This document shows positions 54,286 to 64,000 of a DNA stretch of 64,000 nt, piece by piece. Location: contig JACEEZ010025310.1 of the NCBI GenBank assembly GCA_016584305.1, positions 188,083 to 252,082 on the forward strand, read 5' to 3'. The position numbers were made by a program, and so were the translations under genes. Under the pieces are notes generated by a model. It did no database searches. It was not told the origin of the DNA and saw only the letters and a program-made list of their open reading frames with translations. The DNA is from Chionoecetes opilio. Its lineage: Eukaryota > Arthropoda > Malacostraca > Decapoda > Majidae. Each line of letters opens with the position of its first letter. Position 1 is the first letter of the stretch.

Positions 54286-55027
54286 AGGCCCCCATCCACG
54301 GTGCGATTGGTCGTGAGACCTGATCCGATGGATATCCTACCACCCACTCACGATCTGACCGCACCTCAAGACCAGTTCAGTTGGTGATAGAAACGGTGGA
54401 GGGCGGTTCCCATGCAACGAGGAATTACTTTTTGATGGAATCTGATACCACAACTGAGGAGCGTAGACATCATCCGCGCACGCACCAAATTTCATAGAAG
54501 CAGTTATTTTCTTAATATATTTCCGGAACACACTTCTCATATTTTTTATTTGTTTTACTGTTTCAACATTAGCCTCACTGTCTCGCTCCTTGAGTTTCTC
54601 TACCAATACTTCATAAGCTGCATTTGTCTTATATTTATCCATTTACTCTTTGTTTTTATTCCCCACAAACATTCAGTTTCTATATAATTGGATGAATTCT
54701 GTCCAAAAGTGTTTGTCTTCAAAGAAACAATTAATCTTGGTAATCCTCTCGCGACGCTCCCAGTGTTCAGACGCGAACGTTCTCTCAGTTTAGACGCGAA
54801 ACTGACGGCTGGCCTCACGATCAGCACACTCACGGTGCGATCCGGTCTGAACCGGATGAGTTGGCAGATCTAAAAACCAAACACTGCTTGGTCGCCATCC
54901 GACCAACTGTCAGTCGGTCGGACACACCACAATCACCCCATACACCACATACACGATCCAATCTGGTCGGATCCAACAAGATCTGTCCGATGGTCTCAAG
55001 ACCAGATAGCACCGTGGATGGGGGCCT
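54286..55027 (-). mobile_element. PIF/Harbinger element, internally deleted
   Basis: 742 bp with ends AGGCCCCCATCCACGGTGC and GCACCGTGGATGGGGGCCT between TTA duplications (54283-54285 and 55028-55030). A 3-bp TWA-type duplication fits PIF/Harbinger. It contains part of the accessory DNA-binding gene (54337-54642) and no transposase. Confidence 0.88.
54337..54642 (-). pseudogene. MADF-domain fragment of a Harbinger accessory gene
   Basis: The frame MDKYKTNAAYEVLVEKLKER, then VKQIKNMRSVFRKYIKKI and GACADDVYAPQLWYQIP, is the second half of a MADF (Myb/SANT-like) DNA-binding domain with its conserved Y.P.LWY ending. The N-terminal third of the domain is out of frame or missing, and the frame runs on into the element's terminal repeat. 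Harbinger transposons usually carry such a protein beside the transposase. It is a remnant. Confidence 0.8.
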
Positions 55028-55039
55028 TTAGGTATTCCG

Positions 55040-55750
55040 GGCAGCACCAGCCGCCCGCGGAGCTGCGATTAAATTTAGTACACTTTAGATTTCCACGAGA
55101 ACAAGACCTCTTGCTAAGCATCTCCGATTAAATAGAGAAGTTGTATATAAACTTTTATATATATGTGAAAGACCAAAGGACGTGTTAAAATCAACACTGG
55201 GAATATCCCGCCATGTCAGTGCTGGTTAATAGCTTCCCTGATGCCTCAAACCAAAACATTCAACTCTGCCGTTCACCTTCGGCTCTGAACACGCCGCGAC
55301 ACATCGAGTGCCATGTTACGTGCAGTGTTGATCAAGTCCTTCAACCCAACAACCCTCCTGTCCACCTGATAAGTACCTATCCTAGTGAGTGCTGGCTGGG
55401 GTATTTTGTCGAGAAAAGATAGGCAAGGGTTTCTGGAGGTAAGAATTAAGTTAAACATATTTTTGTGTCATAAAGTCTCCACAGTAACTATAGTCGAGCA
55501 AACAATAAATAAAGTGAGATAGTTTCTTCCCTTTCACACCAAATGTCACCTGTTGTTGCCTAAGCAGCATCAGCTAACTAAATTAATAATTTTGCAAGCT
55601 CATCAGACTCCTTTGCACTCTGGAGTTCAAGATCCCCAAGTCTGTGAAGAGTCCGACTTTAGAAGTAACATACTGCTCCTGATACAGTCAGTGACAATCA
55701 TATAAAGATAAAACATAAAATCGCTTTAGGATTTATGATAGACATAGAGA
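55040..55750. other. Intergenic, no recognised feature
   Basis: Unique-looking sequence with only short open frames (for example 55213-55422) showing no family resemblance. One stretch (55210-55430) is less AT-rich, but no splice-flanked exon could be argued. Confidence 0.45.
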
Positions 55751-55760
55751 CACATTAGAA

Positions 55761-56305
55761 CAGTGGTTCTTAACCTTTTCTCGGCAGCGACCCAAAGTCC
55801 TGTCCAGATCCACCATGGCGACCCACACCCTCATAAACTTTTTGTTTTTAAATAATTATGCTTCTAAAAACGTGTAAATACAAAAAATACATGCATGGCT
55901 TTGTATTAATGCAATTATTACATGGACATAATAATGATCCATGATAAATACAACACTACCTGAGGATTAGCTAGTATAAAGGAAACCAAAATGCTTTTGT
56001 ACATTTCATAATATAAAATGAAAAGCATAATGTGGCTAAAATTTACCATTGTGGAGGAATAAAAGCTAAATTCATACAAGCTTACTTGACATGCAGTAAT
56101 ACTATAATCAATGAGATCCTTGACACTGGATTGTTTTGATCAGTTCCTCAAATCTGGGTGATTTTGATGATAAGCTGCATCTTAGGTCATTCTCTGGTTT
56201 TGATAAGAATAAAAAAAAGATCAAAGTCCACAAATCCTTGGCGACCCATTAAAAATGGCTTGGCGACCCAACTTTGGGTCGCGACCCAGGGGTTAAGAAC
56301 CCCTG
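55761..56305. mobile_element. hAT MITE with 8-bp target duplication
   Basis: Flanked by CATTAGAA at 55753-55760 and 56306-56313. Ends are CAGTGGTTCTTAACCTTTTC and GACCCAGGGGTTAAGAACCCCTG, with GGCGACCCA blocks inside both. It is 545 bp, non-coding and typical of animal hAT elements. Confidence 0.93.
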
Positions 56306-56313
56306 CATTAGAA

Positions 56314-56765
56314 GTTTCGACGGTACCATCGAAACCTCCATTTTCCCACGTCGAAACTTCCTATACCCTTCGGGGGCATAGACTGCGAGACAAAGAGGCG
56401 CTTCATTCCCCGTGGAGAAGAGACGCATCTCATCCCCCTGTGCTAAAAATATATCCTCCCTGGCACAACAATATACAGTGACTGTTGGAAAGCCTGTAGT
56501 GGCCTCAGCGACCTGGGATATACCCACAGAGTCGTGAACCACTCTGAGCACTTTGCGGATCCAGCGTCGCTGGTCCACACCAACAACATTGAACGGCTCT
56601 GGAAAGACATTAAGAGCTGGGTGCTCAGAGCTGGCAATAAAAAAGACCACTATAGGCAGTAAGTACTTCGCCCGCTACTTGTTCTGCCACAATCACCAAC
56701 ACCTAACACCCATCTTCCACCACTTCCTCCGGGAAATTGCTCGCTGCTTCCTACCACCTCAGTAG
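56314..56765 (+). pseudogene. Merlin (ISXO2/IS1595-like) transposase relic
   Basis: Across shifting frames: FDGTIETSIFPRRNF, then KYILPGTTIYSDCWKAYSGL (56445 onward), YTHRVVNHSEHFAD, HTNNIERLWKDIKSW, then after a shift near 56645 YFARYLFCHNHQHLTPIFHH. The IYSDCWKAY and NNIERLWKDIK segments carry the second Asp and the last acidic/polar catalytic position of the DDE fold of this family. Stops and frameshifts make it non-functional. It directly abuts the hAT target duplication. Confidence 0.82.
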
Positions 56766-56900
56766 GTAAGAGGGTTAAGGTTAAGGTTTAATGAAAACCT
56801 TTGTGGTTAAGGTTAAGATTAGGTTAGGTTTAAAGAAAACCTATAAGGTTAGGTTAAGGTTAGGTTTAATGGAAACCTATAAGGGTTAGGTTAGGTTTGG
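56766..56900. repeat. GGTTAGGTTAAGGTTAGG imperfect tandem repeat
   Basis: Three units of about 40 bp containing GGTTAAGGTTAGGTTTAATG and GAAAACCTATAAG. The resemblance to TTAGG telomere repeats is partial and the unit is much longer. Confidence 0.7.
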
Positions 56901-58420
56901 TATACTTTGTTCTAGTCAGTCACTTCCCTGTTATCTGAGACCCTGACTAATTTTTTCCGGCCAAATTTTAGTGCTTATTCTGATGGAGATATTGTTTTTA
57001 ATGGAAACGGCGACCATAAAAAATTCGGTGATGAACTTTTCTTTTGTATGAAAACCAACTGTTTTCGGAAAATAAAAGTATCTCCATTAGAAAAAGCACC
57101 TATTTTTGTCCAGGAAAAATCTGCCAGTGTCTCTGAAAATGACCGCGTAGTCCTCGTCCATTATTACCCAAAGCACATCAAAACTATTCAGGAAAACTAA
57201 GTTTCAGCCTCGAAATCGCGGGTTGACCTAAACCGTAAATTTATCCTTGACGGTAGGGGTTAGAAATGCTGCAAATCGTCAGATCTACATAAGAACATAG
57301 GAAAATAAGGAAGCTACAAGAGGCCGTGAGACCTACACGAGGTATTCCTGTAAATCTACAAATCGAGGACTTTTATAACTACGTGCCTTGTAATGCAATA
57401 AACTGCAGAAGAACCTGTGCCTGGAGGATAGTTAGCGATAACCGTGCTGGGTGTACAAGACAGTGTGTCAGTGTCTGCCTGACCAGGGTTAACAAGCAGA
57501 TACATTGTAGTCAGCAACCACCAGACACTACCCCATGCATACGCCTTTGAATACAGCTGTCAGGTACACCCACGGTACATAAATGAAGCTATCTATGTCC
57601 AGGCTGTTCTACAACAAGAAAAAATGGTTAATCATTGTACTTTTTCATGTTTCACACACTCACCCTCGTTTCTAGACAAGACAGCCAAGCGTCCCGTGGG
57701 CCGTGTTGTTATTGTCAAGTCTTCTTCTTCTTCCTCTTTTTCTTCTTCTAACCCTCATTGCATTGCTATATAATAATTATATGCTATTATATTGGCTTGC
57801 TACCATTATTTCTTCTTTTGCTTTTAATTTGTACTTTTATTTCCTTTTTTTTTGCTTCACTTGTTCTTATTTCAATTTCCTTTTTGTTTTTCCTCCTTCC
57901 CCGAACATTAATTAAGGGGAGCGTCACACGAATATTTTCGAAAATATCAAAATATTCGAAAAAATGATAATGCGTAGTTGAACACTTGAGCAAGCTTGTG
58001 ACAACGTATTGTAAGGAAAGCAGAAAAAATGAGAGTTATGGCTGATTTTCTGCCCCCTCCTCCCCCCCGAAAAATATCTGTACAATTTTTTTTATGATAT
58101 TCACTGGCATAGGCAAACTGGCACCTCTCAGTCCCTCTGTGAGACAGAGGGTCGTCTCAAGGCCTCAGTAGTGAGGGAGAAGCCGGGTGTCGCTGCTCGT
58201 CTCTCAGCCTTCCACCATTCCTGCTCCCTCCAGACCATTTATTCAGCGCAGGATTGATCTACCTCACGCTCTCTACCTCCTCCATCACCATGCCGAGGAC
58301 AGCAAGGCATAAAGCGGCTCAGAGAGAGAGAATGTTGGCTGTAGTTCAGCAAACTGTCCATGCGCGTCTGACAGCTATAGCACCCTTTTGTGACTAGTAC
58401 CTTTTGCAAAAGGGGGCACC
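56900..58420. other. Non-coding with short dispersed-repeat fragments
   Basis: Contains GAAAATGACCGCGTAGTCCT (also inverted at 14872-14905) and AAGCTACAAGAGGCCGTGAG (LINE 3'-end repeat, as at 25083). It also holds CT- and T-rich runs at 57700-57900 and a CGAATATTTTCGAAAATATC palindrome near 57928. No gene is seen. Confidence 0.5.
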
Positions 58421-58422
58421 AG

Positions 58423-58960
58423 CAGAGCCGGGCACTAAATACATTGAATGTATTTAAATACTAAATACTAAATACATGGGAGAAATGTATCTAAATACTA
58501 AATACTAAATACATTTTACGCATGTATTTAAATACTAAATACATCAATTGTATTTAAATACATTTGTAAATACATTTTAAATATACACAAATTTTCACTT
58601 GTCCGAAAGAAATGGATTTCCTTAGGATTTCCTTAGATTTAGGGTTACCTTAGAAATTTCCTTCTCAGGCCTGAATTTCCTTAAAATAAGTAAATTTCCT
58701 TGAAAGCGGAAACACTGGTTCATTATAACATCAGGGTTTTTGATAGTTGGACGGATTTATGGCCAAATTAACTGATAAAAAATATTTACATTTTTATATT
58801 ATGAGTATTTAAATACAATGTATTTAAATACTCATAAAATTATTTAAATACTGTATCTAAATACATGACAACCAATGTATTTATAAATACATTTCTAAAT
58901 ACACAAATGTATTTAAATACGTATTTAAATACAAATGTCTCTAAATACTGCCCAGCTCTG
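58423..58960. mobile_element. hAT MITE rich in ATTTAAATAC
   Basis: Flanked by GGCACCAG at 58415-58422 and 58961-58968. Ends are CAGAGCCGGGCACTAAATAC and AATACTGCCCAGCTCTG. The body is mostly tandem and inverted TGTATTTAAATAC motifs. It is 538 bp. Confidence 0.92.
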
Positions 58961-59020
58961 GGCACCAGATACCAGCTATGTCATATATAACACTTCAAGA
59001 GTGATAGAGAGCGTGGCTAA

Positions 59021-59454
59021 AGCCCCGTCCACACTACCACTCACCACCGTCGGCGCTTGCCGACGGCAAGCGCCGATGCCAGCCAGTGTTGTGTCCACAC
59101 ATTTTTCTCACTTTTTTGTCTTCAACTCGCTGCAATTTCTCAACTATTTCTCCCATTCAATTTTTGATCACATATTCGTAATCAGCTGACTTTCTTGGTT
59201 CTGATGGTATACGGTACATAGCAATACAAAAATATCTAGATGGTGAAAACTGCTGATAACTTGAAGCATATGTTCGGCGCTGACCCGTGAGTGACGGGCA
59301 TGCCCGCCCAATATTAAACGTGCTGAATGTTGGCGGGCAGCGCCAACGGTTACATTTTGCTCGTCGGCATCCTGTCCACACTGCCACTTTTGAGTGACGA
59401 ACACTGTTCGACGGGAAGCGCCGACGGTGGTGAGTGGTAGTGTGGACGGGGCTT
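59021..59454. mobile_element. Harbinger-type MITE (AGCCCCGTCCACAC ends)
   Basis: AGCCCCGTCCACACTACCAC and GTGGTAGTGTGGACGGGGCT are perfect inverted ends continuing through CACCACCGTCGGCGCTTG, between TAA at 59018-59020 and 59455-59457. It is 434 bp. A related end is at the right edge of the window. Confidence 0.88.
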
Positions 59455-59457
59455 AAA

Positions 59458-59570
59458 GCCCCGTCCACACTACCACTCACCACCGTCGGTGCTTGCCGTC
59501 GGTGCTTGCCAACGGGAAGCGCCGTTGCCAGGGTTGTGTCCACACGAAGGGTTTTGTTGGGCGGTCAGCG
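59458..59570. mobile_element. Second Harbinger MITE end sharing the TAA
   Basis: Immediately after the TAA of the previous copy, AGCCCCGTCCACACTACCAC starts again and continues for about 110 bp (to CCACACGAAGGGTTTTGTTG). No right end was found before the sequence becomes unreliable. Confidence 0.7.
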
Positions 59571-60273
59571 CGCTTCCTGTTTTCAAAGTGAGAGTCATGT
59601 TTTCTGCATATCGTGTGGGTGGGTGGGGGGAACCGTACTTTTTATGGAAAAAATTCAAAAAAAATCCTTTTTTTACCGAGGAGGCCAACGGCAAAACAAA
59701 CTTCACAAATGGCCCACCTAGGGTACCCCTAAATACTTAACTCAGATAAAAAGGGGCATTTAAGTTTTTTTAAAAATTTTTGGCCCCTCGTCCGGTGCCC
59801 CCCCCACGGGGGGACACCGGATCAGGTAGGGGGGGGACCGTTGTTTTTTTAAACTCATATTACTCAAACATTTTTGTGTTTTCTTGCCTAAAAATCAACA
59901 TATATCAAAGCCTAACACCCACCTTATTATTAGGTGTGAAATGAAAGATAAGCTCATATAAAATAGCATTTATTAAAAGATAGGTCTAGGTATTTTTTGC
60001 TCCTTTCAGAAGGCACATGAAGGCATGCAGCGGGGAAACACCTTCACCAGGTCACCTGCCTTTTGGTTCCCCTTTGGGGGCACCAGGACACCCTTGCACT
60101 GTTCGGACAAAAAAAGTTTCATCTGGGAGGGTGGGGAAGGTAACGTTCCCCCCCCCCTCCGGGTGTTAGGGGCTTCATCCGGAGAAAAAAAAGGGTTTAT
60201 TTTCCATCCTCCATGATGGAAACCCCTACAACTAGCACACTAATGTCCCCAAACCCCCCCTTCCTCTCATTTT

Positions 60274-62007
60274 TCAGCTGAACCAAAAAAAGTCCCCCCA
60301 CCTTGTTTTTTCCCCCGGGCAAAAGGGTTGATGCTGCAGTCCAGGTCCCCTCTCGTCCCCCCCATCCGAGTACTCGGAGGAGTGCCCAGCTAAATCGGAC
60401 ATCATAAACCCCCTCCTCGCAGTGGGTGTTTTCCCGGGACAGGCACAGACTTCTTCGCTGTGGACCCTTCTTTTTTTTCCCAAGTTTTTTTTTTCACCCG
60501 CTGCCTTTCTTTTTGCTTCCAGCTTCTGCCTTTTCTCTGCCTTCAACCTCAGGTAGATATTCCTCCTCATTCTGGGTTTAAAATGCAGGCCCCACCCTTC
60601 CGTCCCTTTCCCAAAAGGACGAATTAGCCTTAGGGAACGCTGACACACTGGGGGGTTAAGTCGTCGGGGGTTGGAGGGTGTCCGGGGTGGCAGGGGTGGT
60701 CGTGCTCGGGCCCGGGGTGGAGGGTGCTGTGCTGGGCCCGGGGTTTGGCCCAGGGCCTGTCCCGTGCTGGGGCTCGGGGTGGCGGGTTTTGTCGTGCTGG
60801 GGCCGGGGGCGGGGGGCGTCGTGCGGGGGGCCCGGGGTGGCAGGCTTGTCGTGCGGGGGCCCCCCCCCCCGGGGGGGCAGGCTCTTCGTGCGGGTCTCGG
60901 GGTGGCGGGCTCTGTCGTGCTGGGGCCCGGGGGGCAGCACATCATCTACCCTGGGAGACACAGGGGGAAGGGGGTATGCTTCTGAGGTATGGCCTTCAGC
61001 CATCGTTTTCCTCTCCTTTAAACCCCCCATCAGAAGAATTGGAGTAACTTCACTACAAATTCTGGTGGTGCCCGGTGCCGGTTCTCGCTCCTACAAACAC
61101 TCATCGGGAAATGTTGCGTTGGTGGCTAACCGTCCCCCGGAAACCACGAGAATTTTGGAGGGGGTAGTGGTTTTGGTCCATGCCTCAGAAAAAAAACCTT
61201 GGCAACTTGTGGACTGTTATGTGCTCGTTGGGGTGCATGAGGCGGGGTCGTTCAGTGGGCCGCAGGAATGTTTTAAAGGGGCCCAAAAGGACACTCACTC
61301 CAATGGCTGGGTTTTTGTCTTTTTGTATGCGGAGGCAAGGTAAAAATCACGTACAGCATTACCCCGCAAAACTCAAGGGCTGAATGTTCATGTGACTTCC
61401 CTTTTTGCCCCATGATCAGAAGAATCTTGTTCTCTACAGAAACGACTTCTCAGGGAGATGCTGAAGTGCTGCCAAAGCTTTTCACCTTCATCCAGCCCTA
61501 GGATGAAATTTCCCTTTGGAACCCAAAAGATCGTGTTCCCATGAAAGCGGGATTCCATCGGCATCGGGGAATTTATAAACACTAGGGATGGACTCCCCAC
61601 AGCTTTATAATCCCCAAAAACGTCAGCTTTCACCGCGTTCACGATTTTCCGCGTGGCACTGCGGGGCCTCTCGCACAAAAAAACCTTGACTGGCTTCATC
61701 GTCGACAAGAACTCTCATCCAAATTGTATACCCGGGCCCCGGCGTGAATGGTACTTCCCAAAGCTAAGGTAACCTTAAAAAAGGTTTCCACTTTGACTTT
61801 GTTGAAGGCAACAACCCCTGGAAATGGACATCCCTTTCCCGGGGCCTTCAATAAAAGGGGTTTTGGATGATTTTTTTCATAAAGGGGCATAGTACCCTCC
61901 CTTTCGCCATTTTCTCTTTCTCCCAGGCAAGAGGTGCTCTTGCCCCCCACAAGCATGGCATACTGGACACCACCCCTACCCATCGTTAGGGCGGGCCCGT
62001 AAAACAT
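60274..62007 (-). pseudogene. Degraded Tigger/pogo-type (CENP-B-like DDE) transposase
   Basis: Reading leftward: AFNKVKVETFFKVTLALGS, then VYNLDES (the motif around the first catalytic Asp), MKPVKVFLCERPRS, FGDYKAVGSPSLVFINSPMP and LDEGEKLWQHF (61388-62007). Near 61290 comes GPLK with a TIYEVA-like stretch in another frame. Then at 60274-60600 there is a lysine-rich tail AEKRQKLEAKRKAAGEKKNL and EEVCACPG with SSEYSDGGDE. This order of weak matches fits the DDE core and Cys-rich C terminus of Tigger-like transposases. Frames shift repeatedly. The similarity is by eye, and local sequence quality is poor. Confidence 0.55.
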
Positions 62008-62019
62008 TTTGGGCTGCGG

Positions 62020-62720
62020 GATGGTATAATCACAATTTTATTTTTTTGTTGGGGGCTGAAACCCTATTGCTAGGGAAGAAACAGCCTATAGGAAACTCCA
62101 TCCGACAGCTTCTTCGTAGATAAAGGGCGCCCCTGTAACAAAGAAATAAATTAGGATTTAAAAAGGCCCTTGCGGGGCAAAAAAAGTTGACAAAAAAAAT
62201 AATAAATAGAGCGCTTGAAGGCATCCTTTACAAAAAAATTAATTGGACTTAGAAGCCCTTGCTGGCAAAAAAACTAACAAAAAAATGAAAAATTTTAAAA
62301 TCTATAAAACTAGAGACCCTTTAAGCTTCCCGAGGTCTTTTTTTCATGACCCCCCCCAGGGGACCAAAAAAGACGTGGAATGAGGTCATACAAAAAAACC
62401 TTGGGGATAGGAACTAAAAAGAACAAATTACACAAAGTTTTTTTCTTGATGTTGAATCTGTCACGGCTTCCAGGGTGAGTAGTGGGCCCCGCGGGGCTTA
62501 AAAGGGACCTCCCGGGGCGGGGGGCCATTGCTTGTCGCCTTCCCGAAATTTTCGAGGATGATGCGGGATGGCGGTAGGTTAGGTTAGTCTGAAAAGAGTT
62601 AATGACATTGAAAACATGCATAGTTAGGTTGGTATTTTAGGTTAGCTTGCTTTTGATTTTTACATGTAGAGGCGATTCTTGCGGCCACCATATTATTTTG
62701 GGACTATGAGTCTTTGGGAA
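62020..62720. other. Unassigned, homopolymer-rich
   Basis: No gene is recognised. A duplicated phrase, AAGCCCTTGC(T/G)GG with CAAAAAAACTAACAAAAA, occurs near 62165 and 62250. A GGTAGGTTAGGTTAGTCTGA fragment lies at 62570. Confidence 0.4.
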
Positions 62721-62730
62721 TATATTGGGG

Positions 62731-63290
62731 GCACCGAACGTCATGCCCCCAAAATATGCAGTGTTAAAGTTTTTTTAACCTAAAAAATTAATTTTAGAAT
62801 CATTCTAATAACATAAATCCCTTTTTTTATAATAGTTAGTTCTGTGCTTATAGCATAAAACCGATATAGCATCATAAATTTAATACCCAAACACCCTTAA
62901 AATTTTTAACCCAAAAAAAAAAACACTGTTCCATTTAAATTTTAAAAGCACTGTTTACCACCAAACCCTTTAATTCATCTAAAATGCTGTCTCACTTTTT
63001 CTTTTGTTTTTCTAATATTTTTAAAAAAATATAAATTTTCCAAAATCGTAGTGTGCGGGGGATCACCGAACGTCATGCCCCGAAAATATGCAGTGTAAAT
63101 GGTTTTTTTAAATAAAAAAATTTAAATTTTAGAATCATTTAATAACATAAAAACACTTATATAATGTTTGTTCGTGCTTAAGCTAATAAACTGATATCAT
63201 CATAATTTAATACCAAACACCTCAAATTTTTGCCACAAAAAAAACACTGTTCCCTTTAATTTAAAAGACTAGTTTACCCCACCATTTAAT
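62731..63290 (+). repeat. Tandem duplication of about 325 bp
   Basis: CACCGAACGTCATGCCCC with AAAATATGCAGTGT starts both halves (62733 and 63063). AGAATCATT...AATAACATAAA, TAATACC(C)AAACACC and ACACTGTTCC follow in the same order. The two copies differ mainly in homopolymer lengths. Confidence 0.8.
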
Positions 63291-63904
63291 ATCATGGGAA
63301 AATACATAGTCAATCACTGTTTGTTATGTTTGTATAGGGTTTTTAAAAGATATCTTTTTTAAAATTTTACTGTACGTTTATCCCCCGCACTTTACCCAAA
63401 TTGATCCCCCGCCCACCAATTTTTTTGTAAATAAGCCACCGCGGCCTTTCGAAAAACATGCACTATTTTTTTTCCCCAATAACATGCAATACGGTTTTTA
63501 CCTCGTTTTGCAACTTACCCAAAAAATCACGCATCACAGCCACATGAGACACTATATAAAAACGGCGAAAAGTAACAAAGGAAAATACGAAAAATAAAAT
63601 TTCTTACCTGGTAAACCGGAGGGGACGCTGACGCTACCCTGTTGCTCGCAGTAAATTCACTGAGGGGGGGCGCTGACCGTGGTGGCATGGTCGGAAAATT
63701 TTAATCAATTTTTTGCGTTGGCCTTGTACGGTATCCCCCCCGTTTCGGGTGACCCCACCCCCCCCTACTCTCACTCAGATTATGAAATAACCACAGGAGG
63801 TTTAGAAAAAATGACCCCTATCACTTTTTGACACATTTCTGCATATCATAAGCAAAAAAATTCGAAAACTTTTTTTTGTTTTTTTTTAAAAAATATAGCA
63901 AAAA

Positions 63905-64000
63905 AAAATAGTGTATAAACTTTTTCCACTTTTGTCTTCAACTCGCTGCAATTTCCCGACCATTTCTCCCCTTTAAATTTTTTGATCACATACCTAATCA
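63905..64000. mobile_element. Harbinger MITE fragment at the right edge
   Basis: TTTTGTCTTCAACTCGCTGC, AATTTC and TTTTTGATCACATA match 59110-59185 inside the complete MITE. It is cut by the window end. Confidence 0.75.

Larger units (their letters stand above)
59620..63900. other. Homopolymer-rich stretch of doubtful quality
   Basis: From about 59600 onward, runs of 5-10 identical bases of all four kinds are far more frequent than earlier in the window (for example CCCCCCCCCACGGGGGGG near 59800 and CCCCCCCCCCGGGGGGG near 60860). Recognisable coding relics here are damaged throughout. The pattern suggests uncorrected reads or a collapsed repeat at a contig edge. Long GC-rich frames at 60656-61343 on both strands are a by-product. 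Confidence 0.6.

Noticed and set aside
56766..56900. Possible telomere-type TTAGG sequence
   Set aside because: The unit is about 40 bp with only short GGTTAGGTTA parts; similar phrases elsewhere belong to MITEs.
60656..61343. GC-rich frames with Pro/Gly-rich proteins on both strands
   Set aside because: Overlapping frames on both strands with low-complexity composition in a poor-quality region; no family resemblance.

Overview
This window is eukaryotic nuclear DNA. Short exons are bounded by GT/AG introns and embedded in very dense repeats (minisatellites, AC/AG microsatellites, nested MITEs, LINE fragments, a Helitron, hAT, Harbinger, piggyBac-like, Kolobok-like, Merlin and Tigger relics). 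The protein sequences and the repeat style (GGTTAGGTTA-rich MITEs, a tRNA-derived SINE, a repetitive transposon-associated protein family) suggest an arthropod, most likely a decapod crustacean. No species marker was seen, so that assignment is an inference.

Layout. 1-3.1 kb: a 36-bp satellite, two MITEs and one candidate acidic first exon (minus). 3.9-5.6 kb: a divergent three-exon alpha-tubulin gene (minus) with one apparent 1-nt frameshift. 8.3-15.6 kb: a complete ribosomal protein S24 gene (minus), including a probable 3-nt microexon, a terminal exon that opens with the stop codon, and a minisatellite sitting directly on a 3' splice site. 16.1-27.9 kb: a complete ribosomal protein L14 gene (plus). 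RPS24 and RPL14 are head to head, with pyrimidine-rich TOP/TCT-type starts about 490 bp apart, so they probably share a promoter region. Their introns carry most of the MITEs, the Helitron, a hAT element with an 8-bp target duplication, and microsatellites. 28.0-29.5 kb: about 60 copies of a 25-bp minisatellite just past the RPL14 poly(A) signal.

29.9-47.5 kb: the most unusual region. Eleven copies of one 43-nt exon with good splice sites lie on the plus strand at spacings of about 1.5 and 1.8 kb. The larger period is about 3.32 kb. Between the exons lie minus-strand fragments of a LINE ORF2 (degenerate RT with GADD instead of YADD, followed by a Cys/His finger), a TTAA-flanked transposon that occupies the same site in both orientations, long perfect hairpins, and a solo LTR. 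A plausible first coding exon lies before the array (29.86 kb) and a terminal exon with stop and AATAAA lies after it (48.33 kb). The array may therefore be an amplified internal part of a small unrecognised gene of about 60 codons.

48.7-64 kb: a 32-bp minisatellite, a SINE with a 12-bp target duplication, the two-exon gene for transcription elongation factor ELOF1 (minus), a broken transposon-associated gene, a Harbinger element with a MADF-domain fragment, two hAT MITEs, a Merlin transposase relic, adjacent Harbinger MITEs, and a homopolymer-rich stretch of doubtful sequence quality holding a degraded Tigger/pogo-type transposase (minus).

The intact host genes serve translation (RPS24, RPL14), transcription elongation (ELOF1) and microtubules (alpha-tubulin). 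They look like unrelated neighbours apart from the head-to-head ribosomal pair.
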